Shown piece after piece: positions 1 to 11,867 of a stretch of DNA of 64,000 bases. A program made the translations under genes and the position numbers. This stretch comes from Nephrocerus scutellatus (Eukaryota > Arthropoda > Insecta > Diptera > Pipunculidae). The stretch covers positions 74,138,816-74,202,815 of the forward strand of contig OX352764.1 in NCBI GenBank assembly GCA_947095585.1, given 5' to 3'. The first letter of the stretch is position 1, and every line of letters begins with the position of its first letter. The notes under the pieces were generated by a model. The model made no database searches and was not told the DNA's origin. It saw only the letters and a list, made by a program, of their open reading frames with translations.

Positions 1-1836
1 CGTGACGTGACTGCAATGTTTGAATCTCGCTCACAAAATCAACAATAGAAATTCGATATATAATAATAAATTTCTTTTAGTTGAATTGAATTTAAATAAA
101 TTAAACAAATTATATATTACAATAAAATTATACAATGGAAGATAAAAAAAAATTTATATGAAAAATTTACCCAAATCCAAAGAGTGTAACTAAAAATATT
201 AACACAAATAAACATTTAACTTAACTACAAAAGTCTTTGCATGTTACAAAGGATGAGAAGTGAGAAATATAATTATTATATAATATATACAAATATATAT
301 CTAACAAAATAAAAATTTATTGTATAATTTTCTAGCATACTAATAATCTGTATCTATGTAGCGTAGCATACACACTAATATTTAACTAAAGTCTACAAAA
401 AAATAACAAAATACTCAATCTAATTAACGTAATTTTTCAATCGAGATTTATTATTTATTTCTTACTGTAACTGAGGCGACAGCTAAAAATCAAACAAATC
501 AGATATTTTGTGTCCAAATCAACAAACAATCAACATACTCGTGTATTGCAATGTTTTTCTTCTTTTAAAACATTATATATTATATTAGAAAATTAAAGAA
601 ACATTTAATACTTGTAACAATAACTTTAATAATATAAAAAAGGTTTTTTTAAAAATAAAACCCACAATTTCTAAATTTAAATTATTGAGAGCGCTTTATG
701 TCGTCGTTGTTCATCTACAAACTTGAAGCCAAGAAAGCAACTTCGCTGTTTTACTTTTAGGAAAAAGCTTTAACATTTTATTGACTCAACAAAATTTTGC
801 ATTTGCATTTGTTTTTATTAAAAATTACTTATATATCGTCTAAATGGCTCATTGCTTGTGAAAGGCAATATTGAAATTGCTTAAATATTTGAATGTTTGT
901 TGTATGAAATTACATTTTAATATTTTTTTTTAATGTGCCTATGATAAGGATACTTTTATATTACAATATATTTGTATATGTATAGATAGACTACTGTTAA
1001 GAGTATTACGTTTCTATTTTACATTTTTGAATCTTGTTAAATAGTTTTCTGTTCTGTTGGTAAAGAATATTTCTTTGCCCGCTTGTTTTTCAGCATAATT
1101 TATTTATCTATTGGTTTGTCAGTTTTCAGTTTTTATATTTCATTATTCTTATTATATTATTATTACATATAATTTTTATTCTTTTATTATGTTATGCTAA
1201 AGGAAGATTAAAATTTATTTAATTTGTAATAATAATAATCATTTCAGTTTCACTTTGCCTTGAATTCGTTCAGCACTTCGCTTAACTACTTATTTACAGC
1301 GTATATACATATTTAATATAAAACTTTTTTGTTAATAGTCTTTAGTGAAATGTCTAATATATAAAATATACATGAACTTATTGCGAAAAACATAACTTAA
1401 TATTACAAATTTTGAAGTTTTCTTTGCTTTTACAGAAACAACAATTGGTTTCCGTAACATTTTTTTGTTTACATTAAAAACAAACGAAGAAATTGTTTAT
1501 TAGTTATTTCCATTGGTAAATATTTAACTAGACAAATGATATATATGACCTTTAGGAAGTGTGTGCACTCCTTTAGGTGCAATGCAACATTACAATTCGC
1601 CATTCGAATATGGCTTAAAATTCTAGACTTTTTAAATTATTTGCAAATATATAACACGCACAAAACGGATGATCGCTGTTCGCGAGAAGCTGGACTCCTA
1701 ACTACCACGACGGTTTGTGCCGCCAAGTATATATTTTATGTAGTTTTAATACATTAGTTTATGAAAAGTGAAATTACATCGCTAAAGTTGAGCTTAAAAC
1801 AGAACTTCGCTAAGGTACAAATTAACAGATCAAAGC
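1..1836. other. AT-rich region without recognisable gene
   Basis: The stretch is very AT-rich with many homopolymer runs. The only open frame of any length (1536-1757, + strand) has no recognisable motif and looks like chance. I see no repeat shared with the rest of the window. Confidence 0.6.
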
Positions 1837-2461
1837 TTAATGAATCGCGTTTAGGGGGGCTTTATAGTTAGCTGGATCTAGAGGTGTGTGTGCGATGAAT
1901 TGGTTTGTCTCTTCGCGGAACATACGAATATCAGATTGGATATGCCTAGGTGGTGTGTTGAGGGTGAGCAGGTCACGGTTCAGGTGATCGTGTTTGTGGC
2001 ATGTCAGTAGAAATTGTTTGGCGAGAAGCTCGTTGTGCTCTTTCACTTTTAGTATTATGGTTTCTTGGTGGAGATGGTCCGCATGTGACATGCTATGGCA
2101 ACCAGTGATGATGCGTAGAGCAGCATTCTGAAGCTTCTGCCATTGTGTGTGGCAAAGGCGAGGGGTCCAGATGAGTGCCGCATAGTTAAGGACCGATCTG
2201 GCAATCGCTTGATATGTGGTACGTAGGGTTTTTTTGTCCTTACCCCATATACTGCCCGCTAAGGATTTTAGAACTTCATTTCTGGACATTAATCGTTTAT
2301 GGATGTTTTTTGAATGAGTCGAAAATGTCAGCAGATTGTCGAATGTGACTCCCAAGATCTTTGGATGTTTGATTGTAGGGATTGTCTTGCCGTGTATCGA
2401 GATGTACGGTGATTTTTTTTTGACATTTGTCACGTACAGACCATGTGATTTAAGAATATGG
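1837..2461 (-). pseudogene. Non-LTR retrotransposon (LINE) fragment, C-terminal part of the reverse transcriptase ORF
   Basis: A 198-codon frame on the - strand, continuing open for a few codons upstream of its first Met, shows the post-catalytic region typical of insect LINE polymerases. It has an ILGVTFD-type segment near residue 27, then a region rich in 'LNYAALIWTP', then 'LQNAALRIITGCH' near residue 100. The catalytic YADD box is absent, so this is a 5'-truncated copy. The style resembles jockey, I or Loa group elements, but I cannot assign the clade. The frame is uninterrupted to its stop, which suggests modest age. Confidence 0.75.
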
Positions 2462-2901
2462 AGAATGTTTGCTTAATTCAAAAATAAATGTGCTTTTTCT
2501 TTAAATATATATACAAAAATTTGAATTTGAATACAAGAGAATCCGGCACTCTTGTTGGGACACCCTTTACGAGTATCTTGATTTATTGTAACCGGAATAT
2601 ACCAGCAGTGTTTGCTTTTCAATTTCATATGAACTAATTTAGTTTCATTACTAAGATTATTGTAAACTGTGCTGATTTTTTGTTGATTTTTATATCATTC
2701 CCAGACCAAAATGTAGCGATAGCTTTGTTTTCTAATACATGGATGTCGCTAGTTTAAACTGGGAAAAGGCCCTAATACACTGTGTATGGAAATCCTATCA
2801 TTTCGGAAAATAATTATTTTTTTACAACATATTTTCCGACGCATATGAAAATGCGTAAGAGGATAAGCGCTCTGTTTTTAATTTTGAAGGTATTTATAAA
2901 T

Positions 2902-3300
2902 TCTCTATATTAACTTCGCGTGCTTCGTGGCTGGCTGGCTGGTGGGCAGAAACTTGTTATTAATTTTTTACACACTTCCTAAAGTCCGATTTAATTGAAA
3001 CTTTGCACACAAGTGTATTTCCCATGACAATACTTTCTATTAAAATTTGAAAGTGATCGGGCTGCGGGATCGGGGGGCTCCCATACAAATTTTGGTCCAT
3101 ATAAAGGCATCAGATCATATCATACTATAATGACTGTGTTCTGTGTGCGCTGATGAGCTGATGCGCTATAAGCAGCGCTGCTTGCTTTTCCGATTGATCG
3201 GTTGTAGTGCTTCGCATTTGTTTCTGATTTTTAGCATTTATAGTGGAATTCAGTATACTTTTGCTTATTGGAGAATTTACATGAACAATTTTAATTTTGA
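2902..3300 (+). repeat. Dispersed TATTAA-CTTCGCG family, partial copy
   Basis: It begins with the family's left end (TTCTCTATATTAACTTCGCG), then GGCTGG repeats, the 'CACACTTCCTAAAGTCCGATTTAATTG'-like segment, and the 'TCATACTATAATGACTGTG' module that recurs at 11535. A second left end starts immediately after it at 3303, so this copy lacks its own right end and the two form a tandem or nested pair. Confidence 0.75.
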
Positions 3301-3680
3301 AGTTCTCTATATTAACTTCGCGTACCCGTGGCTGGCTGGCTGGCTAGTGAGTAAAATCTTGTGATCAATTTTAAATCCATTTCCTTAAGCCCGTTTTATT
3401 CAAACTTTGCACATGTATTGTCTCCAATGACAATACTTTATACCATACAAATATTTTACAAAATTTACCCGATTTTCTATAAATTTTATACGCATGTGTA
3501 TCTCTGTTGGGTAACACATATCTCCTATGGAAACACTATTTGTAAAAACTTTTAAGTGATCGGGGGTTCCTAAACAATTTTTTTTAAAAATTGTACCCGA
3601 TTTTATTCAAACTTTGCATATTGTGTATCCCCCGATTAGAGAATTTACACGAACAAATATATTTTTTATGGGTTGTTTTA
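3301..3680 (+). repeat. Dispersed TATTAA-CTTCGCG family, short complete copy
   Basis: It has both ends: the left TTCTCTATATTAACTTCGCG at about 3305 and the right GATTAGAGAATTTACACG with ATGGGTTGTTTTA near 3640-3680. The TTCTCTA/TAGAGAA pair forms the short subterminal inverted repeat seen in most copies. Its interior contains one or two degenerate ~120-bp units ('ACCCGATTTTCTATAAATT', 'GTGTATCTC'). Confidence 0.75.
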
Positions 3681-3789
3681 TTTTAAAGCTAAAAGAAATT
3701 TCTTAGCGTCAGTAAATATAATAATCTAATACATTACACAAGATAGTTGTTCTATAAGAAATAATTGACAATTATGAAACAATAAGAGA

Positions 3790-3975
3790 AAAAAAAACAA
3801 CCCATAAAAATTAAAATTTTTCATGTAAATTCTCTAATAGGGGATAATAAATATGCGTATTAGAGCCCCCTTCACTTCAATTTTTTTTTCAAAAACTATT
3901 CTCACCGGAGATACACATGTGTAAAAAAAATTTGTGTGAAAAAATATTCAAATCAAAAACTCGAAAATTACATAT
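3790..3975 (-). repeat. Dispersed TATTAA-CTTCGCG family, right-end fragment
   Basis: Read on the - strand this is the right end of the family: ACAACCCATAAAAATT, then TTCATGTAAATTCTCTAAT, followed by part of an internal unit with ACACATGTGTA. The left end is missing, because another repeat starts at about 3985. Confidence 0.7.
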
Positions 3976-3984
3976 ATATTTAAA

Positions 3985-4597
3985 ACTAGCTGTTCCCGGG
4001 CGCTTTGCTACCCGCCCATTGACGCCACGTCCACTTACAACCGCGTTTCCCGGCTGCCCCATCCCACTGACCCCCGCCCACTGACCACCCACCCATTGAC
4101 CACCCACCCATTGACCTCATACACACTGACCCAACGCCCACTTGAACTCACACCCACTGACCTCGCGCCCACTGACCTCGCGACCACTGACCACCCACCC
4201 ATTGACCTCATACACACTGACCCACCGCCCACTGAACTCACACCCACTGACCTCCCGCCCACTGACCTCCCGCGTTTCCCGGCTGCCCCATCCCACTGAC
4301 CGCCGCCCCCTGACGCCACGCCATGCCACTACATTTTCCACCCCAGCGCCACCTATCGGGTCCAAATTTTGTCAACGACTTTCTTTTTATATAAATATTA
4401 TATGGTGTGAATTTGAGCGAAATCGTTCCATAAATAAGAATTTTCAGAAAAAAACGATACCAGCGCCATCTAGCGGGGCTGAATTCACCTTTTAAACCTT
4501 TTCTGGACTTCCACAAATAATTTAAGACCAAAATTAGCCAAATCGGTTCAGCCGTTCTCGAGTTTTAGCCAGTCTAACGAACAGCAATTGATTTTTA
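3985..4597 (+). repeat. GC-rich element with degenerate 14-15 bp CCCACTGACC tandem repeats
   Basis: It begins with CTAGCTGTTCCCGGGCGCTT and ends with the segment ATCGGTTCAGCCGTTCTCG before an AT-rich tail. Between 4070 and 4290 the sequence is a tandem array of CCCACTGACCTC-like units with a higher-order period of 91 bp (the CACCCACCCATTGACC block starts at 4101 and again at 4192). A GCGTTTCCCGGCTGCCCC block flanks the array at 4043 and 4272. Because the unit lacks stops, several frames are open on both strands (67-117 codons), including 4096-4299 (+) and 4117-4365 (-). I regard these as by-products of composition, not genes. Confidence 0.75.
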
Positions 4598-5449
4598 TAT
4601 ACATGGTGTATCCGTTAGGGTGGCAAATACTTAAAGGTATAATTCCTTGGTTAATTTCGTGAAAAAAATCGTATTGGTTGGGGGTCTATTTTCACCCCCT
4701 GCGGTGTACGTAGCGTTTTAATGCGAAGAGATGTACTTTTGACCTTACATCACTTCACACCCCGTAACTCTTGAACGCTTCTAGCTACAATGCCACTGTT
4801 GATCATTTTTGAAAGAAAATTAAATTTATAAGTTCAAGTAATAAACATTTTCTTAAATTCTTGAAACCGTTACCAATATAAACGTCGTCAAAATCCAAAA
4901 CATACATCTGGAAGGGTTCAAGAGTTATAGGGTGTGAAGTCATGTATGGTCAAAAGTACGTCTTCGTTCATTTTAGAAACTTTCACTTTTAACCCTGCTC
5001 CTGTTGACCGAATGCATAAATATTGTGATGTGGATTTGTAGAAAATTGAATAGGCTTTATTATTGCATTTGTCAAAAAAAAATTATCCGAGAGCGATTTT
5101 CGATATATTCGCGTTTGAAAATAAAATTTAAGAATAGAAAAAACATTTTTGGATTTTGACGACGTTTATATCGGTAACGGTTTCAAGAATTTAAAAAAAT
5201 GTTTATTACTTGAACTTATAAATTTAATTTTCTTTAAAAAATGACCAACAGTGGCCTTGTAGCTAGATGCGTTCAAGAGTTACAGGGTGTGAAGTGATGT
5301 AAGATCAAAAGTACATCTCTTTGCATTAAAACGTTACGTACACCGCAGGAGGTGAAAATAGACCCCCCCTCCCATACGATTTTTTTCACGAAATTAACCA
5401 AGGAATCCCTTTAAGTATTTGCCACCTTAACGGATACACCCTGTATATA
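4598..5449. mobile_element. Foldback element with ~310-bp inverted arms
   Basis: Positions 4601-4909 and about 5140-5449 are imperfect inverted copies of each other. The outer ends are ACATGGTGTATCCGTTAG on the left and CTAACGGATACACCCTGTAT read inward from the right. The arms include shared blocks such as CACTTCACACCCCGTAACTC, and AAACCGTTACC close to the loop. The ~230-bp middle contains further partial copies of the arm (the GGGTGTGAAGT block near 4930). No transposase frame is present, so it is non-autonomous. The termini resemble the GGGTGTACC-type ends of the element at 23434-24838. Confidence 0.8.
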
Positions 5450-6240
5450 GAAGATTTAAAGTAAATCGGGCTAATTTAAAAAAAATATGTAAATTTTTTA
5501 CAATAGGTGTTGTCCATTGTAGATACACACGTATATAAATTTGAAGAAAATAGGGTTAATTTTTTTAAAAAACTGTTATGGTGCCACACGCTCCCGGCGC
5601 CCGGAGTCTCCAAAATATTTACCAAAATTGTTGTCCATCGGAGATAATAGCGTGAATAAAATTTGAAAAAAAATTTATGACCCTGGGGTCTCCAAAATTT
5701 TTTACAAAAAGTTTTGTCTATCGGAGATACACGCGTTTATAAAATTTTGAAGTAAATCGGGTTAATTTTTTTAAAAAAATGTTATGAGACCCCACGACCC
5801 TGGGGCCTAGGGTCTCCCAAGTTTTAACAAGAAGTTTTGAGAACACGTTTTGCAAAAATTTTAGTGGCCCCGGGGTCGTGGGCCCAATAAAAATTTTTCC
5901 AAAAAATTAACGCGATTTTCTTCAAATTTTATACACATGTGTATCTCCGATGGAAAATTTTTTTTGTAGAGTTTTTGGAGTGAACGGGCCCTGAGGCCCA
6001 AGGGGTGCCCATACAAATTTTTTAAAAATTAGATCGATTTTCTTTAAATTTTAAACATGTGTATCACTGAGTGACAAAACTTTTGTAAATTTGTTGGAGT
6101 GATCGGGCCCTGAGACCCGTGTGGTGTCCATGTAAATTTTTAAAAATTAGCCCGTTTTTCTTCAAATTGTAAACACATACCTATTACATGAAAAATTTCA
6201 TTTTAATTTATGGGTTGTTTTTTGGTGTGTTCAAAATCAA
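5450..6240. repeat. Two dispersed-family arrays in opposite orientation
   Basis: From about 5500 to 5870 the ~120-bp internal units read on the - strand (TTGAAGAAAATAGGGTTAA, then GGGTCTCC blocks). From about 5890 to 6235 they read on the + strand (GATTTTCTTCAAATTTTATA, ATGTGTATCTCCGATGG) and finish with the family's right end, TTACATGAAAAATTTC and TTATGGGTTGTTTTTTGG. The switch point near 5870-5890 makes a head-to-head arrangement. Confidence 0.7.
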
Positions 6241-7505
6241 ACAGGAGAAGAATTAAGCCCTGTAAAATGTAAAATTAAAATAAAAATGTTTTGATTTTTT
6301 CCCAAGTTGCATAAATAAAAGTTTTATATACATTTCTTTGGGAAAAATTCAACTCACTACAGACAATTTAAAAACCTCCTCTTTGATACAAAAAAATACA
6401 AAGTTATTAAATCGCAAAGAAACCGTGATTTTCAGACATTGAAAACTAAACATATACCGAGCGAGCAAAAAAATTAAAAACTTTTCGCCAAATATACTAC
6501 ATTGATAGTTAATAAATGTATACATAGATGCGTTACTTTTTTAGGTAATGAAATAAACAATTCTACTAGCAAATTTTTTTTTTTTACTAAACATTTTTTA
6601 ATAACTTTACTAAAGTTCATGAACAACAAACTCTATAAAAATATTCTATTAAATCAGATGGACTAACAGTTAAAAAAAATTTACAAAATCTTTACATGCA
6701 AAATAGGAAAACTATAAATGAAGAAAGAAACAACAATAATAGAAAATTCTAAAATTTTGAATTAAATTAAATAAAAATACCAAAAAAGTTGAAAGCTTTA
6801 AACTTAAACTTAATCTTGAAACAAAAAAGAATGCAAACATTTTTATGTGTCAAAAAATCTATTCAATTTATGTAAATTTAAGACGAAATAATGTTTACTT
6901 AAACTATTTAAACCTACAGACATATGTATATGCATACATACATACATACATACATACATATGAAACAAATACAATATTTGATATGTTATAATAGGCTTCT
7001 GGCAAGAATATGCTTTGTGTGTGTTAGAGTATTTATGTTATTACACAAATATTGATCAATGCATCATTAAAAAAGAAGCAGTACAAAACGATGGGATCAA
7101 TTCATGACAATTTTCCTGCAAGTCCCGGTGATAACGCAGGTTGAGTTTAATTCGTACACTAATTTTTATTAATTTATTGTTTTTTACAATTAGCGCCCGC
7201 TGCAATGCCTAAATACAGCATGGGATTGGAAATAAAAGAAGAGCAACGTAGTTGAGTAGGGTGGAGTTGAAATGATTTAACCGAGCACTGTTTTGTTGCT
7301 ATCTTTGCGCTGTTCACAAGCGTTTTCATTAGCTTATTCTTTCACGTATAAAAAACTTTATATTGGCTTTTTGTACTAGTTCTTGAACTGCGCTCACCAT
7401 TTCAAATTCTATTCCAAAAGGATTAAGCCGCTTAGAAATGCAGAACATGTCCAGATGCAAGTGTTTACAGAGCACGGTTTAAGTATCCAGAACATTGGCA
7501 GAAAT
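6241..7505. other. AT-rich intergenic DNA with a CATA microsatellite
   Basis: I see no coding frame or interspersed repeat. The only structure is a short (CATA)n microsatellite at about 6928-6961. The bases 7060-7380 are closer to average composition, but no splice-linked frame was evident. Confidence 0.55.
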
Positions 7506-7510
7506 ATTAA

Positions 7511-10500
7511 ATCATCATCATATTTGGCTCTACAACCGGTGTCCGGTCATGGCTTCCCGCAAAAAATCTTACCACCGGTCCCTCATTTCGAGCCGATGTC
7601 ATCCAGTTTGGCATCCCTAAACTCTGGGCGTCCTGGTCTACGCCATCCTTCCAGCATAGTCTTGGCCGGCTTCGCTGTCGTGTTCCATAAAACCTACCGC
7701 AAAGGACTTTGCGAGCAGGATCCTATTCGCTCATGCGAGCTAGGTGTCGTGCTCACCGGAATTAAATTAAATTAAATAAACCCAACCGAAATTAATTCTC
7801 TTCACGATGTCGACATCGCGGTAACGCTCGTAGACGTCATCATTATAAAGTCTCCGGAATCGTCCTTCCTCACATACGGGGCCAACAATTCTCCGTAAGA
7901 CTTTTCTCTCGAACGCGGTTAAAAGGTCAGAATGCTTTTTGCTAACCACCCAAGACTCGGATTCATATGTAAATACTGGTATGACTATTGTCTTATACAC
8001 CAGCAGCTTGGATGTTATGGTTAAATTCCTTGATTACTCGATTTAAAGAGTCTTGACAGACTAAAGTAGGGTTTGTTGGCTTTGAACAACCGTGCGCATA
8101 TTTCTGGTTCCATGCTGTTATCGGCTGCTACAGTTGACCCGAGATAGTTTAAGGACTTCACGCTCCACTATTCTAAGGACCAATCTTAGATCTTCTACTA
8201 GCAGACCACCACCATGTACTTTGTTTTGCTCTCGACCGCTCGATCTGGATGAAAGCTGCCTGTACAGCCTTTTGGTTTCTACCAACTATGTCAATGTCGT
8301 CTGCGTCCTCCTGTCGTCCTCTCGCCGTTACGTCAGAGCCTTGGATCACTTTCTCCAACGCCAGGTTGAAGAAGACGCAGGCCAGTCCATCCCCTTGTCG
8401 GAGCCCGTTATAGATGTTGAATAGGCTTGATAGTGATCCGGATATTTTTACTTGGCTTATAACATTGGTCATGGTCAATCTACATAGTCGTGTCAGTTTA
8501 TTGGGGATGCCAAATTCTCTCATGGCTTTATAATGTTCTACTCTGGCTATGCTATCATAGGCGGCTTTAAAGTCTTTAAAAAGATGTTGTAGCGAGTTTT
8601 GAAAATCCATCACCTGCCTAAGAGTGAGTTGTTGATTTGCCTGGGACGAAGCCACACTGGTATGGACCAATGATGACTTTAGCCTATGGGGCTATCCTGT
8701 CTTGAAGGATAGAGGAGAAAATCTTGTACGCGGTACTCAACAACGTTATACCACGATAATTGCTGTATGTATGGGGCTCAGGATGACTCTTCGCCAGTCT
8801 TCTAGCATCGCTTCTTCCTCGCATACTTGCACTTTTAGTTCATGAATTGCTTGGTGTATTGCGGACCCTACTGACCTTATCAGCTCCGCTGGGATACCAT
8901 CTGTTCCCGGGGCCTTATTATTTTTGAGCCGATTTATCGCTCTGCTAACTTCGTCTATGCTTGGTGGCGGCAGCATAGTGTGGTCATGGTGGAGCCTCCA
9001 ATTCCTCAGTTAGCTGGCCATTAAGAAACTCATGAAATTGTTCTTCCCATTGCTCTAAAATGCATTTGAGATCGGCAATCAGATTACCCTTTTTGTCTTT
9101 GCAGAATGTGCAACACGGTGTATATTGCGTTATACCGCGGACTCTTTGGTAGAATTTCCGCGCCTGGTGCGGTCCTCGCTCTATGTACTGTTCTAGTTCA
9201 CGGACGAGATTCTTTTCCTAGGCTGTTTTCTTTCCCCGTTGAACTTTTTTTTCATATCTTCTGAGCTCTTTATATTCATCTTCGCGAGCCCACGTTCTAT
9301 GAAATTGTTGCATTGTTCGGTACGCAAGATTCTTAGGTTAAGTCGCCTTACATTCGTCATCGTCATCGAACCAGTCGTTCCGATCTCTACGACTACTGCC
9401 TAAGATGGAGTCAGCCGTACTAATGGTAGTATTCTAAAGGCGTGTCCATTTCTCTTCTACGCACGGTGTCTCATCCTCAGGACATATTCTCCCTGCATTT
9501 AGGGCGAGTCCTATCGCTTGACCGTAGTTGTTACTGGTCTCTTCGTTGCGAAGGGCAGACTTGAATCTGATTTCGTGATGATGCAAACCGCGCTCGGAGT
9601 ACCATACCAACAAGATAGTGGTCCGAGTCGACGTTGGCACTTCGGTACGTTCGTACCGTGATCACGTTCCGGTTGTGGCGGCGGTCTATCAACACGTGGT
9701 GTATCTGGATGCGAGTGGCTCCATCAGGAGATAGGTTTTGTGGATATTTATAAGTGCAAACCTTGTACTCTCAACGACCAAATTATTGCTTGCTGCCATC
9801 TCTATGAATCGTTGTCCATTGTCATTAATGTTCTCGTATAAGCTATTGGTGCCAATGTACTGCCTCCCTACCTATTTTGGCATTCATATCCCCCAGAATG
9901 ATTTTAACGTCATACTAAGGACTAACATCTGAGAAATCCTCTGTAGGTGCGTGAACGTTTATGAGGCTTATGGTTTTAAAATCTGCCCCACATGCGAAGG
10001 GTGCACAGCCGTTCCTTTACTGCTTTACTGCTTTCACGGTGGGTTTCATTCTTTTGCTGACTAGAAACCCCACCCCGAACATATGATGTCTTGCATGACA
10101 ACTGTATTATATGTCATATTCTGATTTTTGTAAGACACCATTCCCCGTCCACCGCATTTCCTGGATTGCTGTTATATCAGCATTATTTTTGGACAGTGTA
10201 TCGGCTAGCTGTTGTGCAGTTCGAGCTCTATACAGTGAGCGTACGTTCCATGTGAACACTATTAAATCGTTTAGCCGTTTTCGTTGCCGTGGTCGTCGTC
10301 ATTCATCGGTTTATCCGAGGCTGATTTTGGGTTTTTTTACGGAAGTTTTTTTACGGGCGAGGTTATTGGCCTCGCGCCAATCTTTGAAGGGACTAGCCCG
10401 ATCATTACGCTTTTCCAGTATTTGGAGTAAAATTACCGGCGGCCACCAGTCATGTCAGGATGGATGTACACCTCAATATGCAAGTGGGATCCTTACAGAA

Positions 10501-10530
10501 CCTTTTCGGTCTTTCGATAAGTAGGACCAA
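7511..10530 (-). pseudogene. Decayed RTE-like LINE with endonuclease and reverse transcriptase remnants
   Basis: Read on the - strand, one element runs from about 10530 down to 7511 in many broken frames. Near 10270-10045 the endonuclease N-terminus is legible: 'WNVRSLYRA', 'DITAIQEMRWTG', 'FGVGFLVSKRMKP'. Near 9800-9580 come 'NINDNGQRFIEMA' and 'DSDHYLVGMVLRARF'. At 8976-8746 is 'KAPGTDGIPAELI', and at 8670-8173 'GIPNKLTRLCRLTM' and 'GLRQGDGLACVFFNLALEKV', with the catalytic box degraded to 'EDADDIDIVGR'. At 8000-7770 is the tail 'YESESWVVSKK...AFERKVLRRIVGP'. The 3' end closes in an ATGATGATT tail, as expected for RTE-type elements. Multiple stops and frameshifts make it inactive. The clade call is by motif style. 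Confidence 0.82.
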
Positions 10531-11377
10531 TGGTCATGTTGGAGACCTGTGTTTATCGTGTTATTTGTAGTGGCACACAACGAATTCAACAAAAACTAAG
10601 GTTTGCGAACAAGCACAGGTGGGATAGAGAGTGGCTTACGATCGTACCTTCTGACGAGCGTTTAGAGTTTTAAAAAATGTTTACTGATAAAAAAATAGTG
10701 CAATACTTATTGAGGATTATGGAAAACTGTTTTTTTAAATAAAACCTTTTAATGGGCCACTGCGATGTATGTATACATATTGTTGGAGAACCTTTAAACG
10801 AATATAAATCAAAGTCAAATTTGAAATTAGTCACAAAAACCGGAAATGATTTTATTAATTTTTTCCTAATTCTTAATTAACCCAGACAATTTTAAAAAAT
10901 TATTCAACGTCGTTCGAGCTATAGGTAGTCATCGCCAAGACTTTTTTAGAACACAAGTGATTCTCCGACGGTACTTTTGATGATTTTTGATACAATTTGC
11001 ATAATATACCAAGTGCAAACAGAATATTTATAAATTTACTTAGTTTTATGTTAATTTAGCAAACAAGAATTAAAGTTTATTTTTAAGTTACCAACTGAAA
11101 CTGTTTCAACTAAATAAAAATTTGCAAATTTATTTTACTGATTATTAATAAAAAGATATATGTAAAAGAATTTTTTTTACATAAAACACTTGAATGAAAC
11201 TTAATTATACATACACACACAATAATGAGTTAAACTTTATTTAAATAAATATTTGAATATTATCAAATGGAACTAAGGGGATAATATTTTATATTAAACT
11301 TAAAATTGAGTATGTATTTTAAAATAAAAAGAGTTAAAAAATTACGTGTTTTGTGTTTCGTTTCTTTCAATATTTTG
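10531..11377. other. Intergenic DNA, no feature seen
   Basis: The stretch is mostly AT-rich sequence. I found no frame above background and no copy of the repeat families found elsewhere. Confidence 0.5.
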
Positions 11378-11660
11378 TAGTTTTTAAATTCTCTATTTTA
11401 ACTTTGTGTGGCCGTTGATGGCTGGTGGAATCTTGTGATCAAGTTTTAACCCACTTTATTAAGCCCAATTTTATTGAAACTTTGCTCACATGTGTATGAG
11501 GTGCATGAGGTTTTGCTATATATCGAAATCAGATCATGTCATACTATAATGACTGTGTTCTGTGTGCGCTGGTGCGCTGTGAGCAGCGCTGCTTTGCTTT
11601 ACGATTAGGGTTGTTTTGTTGTTGGGTTTCAGTGCTTCGCATGGAATATAAAGCTTACAA
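11378..11660 (+). repeat. Dispersed TATTAA-CTTCGCG family, partial copy
   Basis: It carries a diverged left end (TTCTCTATTTTAACTTTGTG), the GAATCTTGTGATCAAGTTTT segment and, from 11525, the 'TCATACTATAATGACTGTG' module that is also present at 3120. The two copies share this extra module, so they form a subfamily. Confidence 0.7.
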
Positions 11661-11867
11661 TACGATAATTACAGCGATTATCATTTAGAACATGAACTTT
11701 TTTAGAACATGCTGCCAAATCGAATTATCATAATCAGATCGCAAGTGATGCGTTCGTGAAGTGATAAAATAAAAAATTGATGTGAAAACTGAAATAATAT
11801 TGATATTTTATTGATGACTTCACACCTACACAAATCGGGAATTGACTCCCAAATAAATAGTAAAGTA

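Noticed and set aside
4035..4531. Overlapping Gly/Val/Ser-rich and Pro/Thr-rich ORFs on both strands
   Set aside because: They follow from a stop-free minisatellite unit. Neither strand has a recognisable protein motif.
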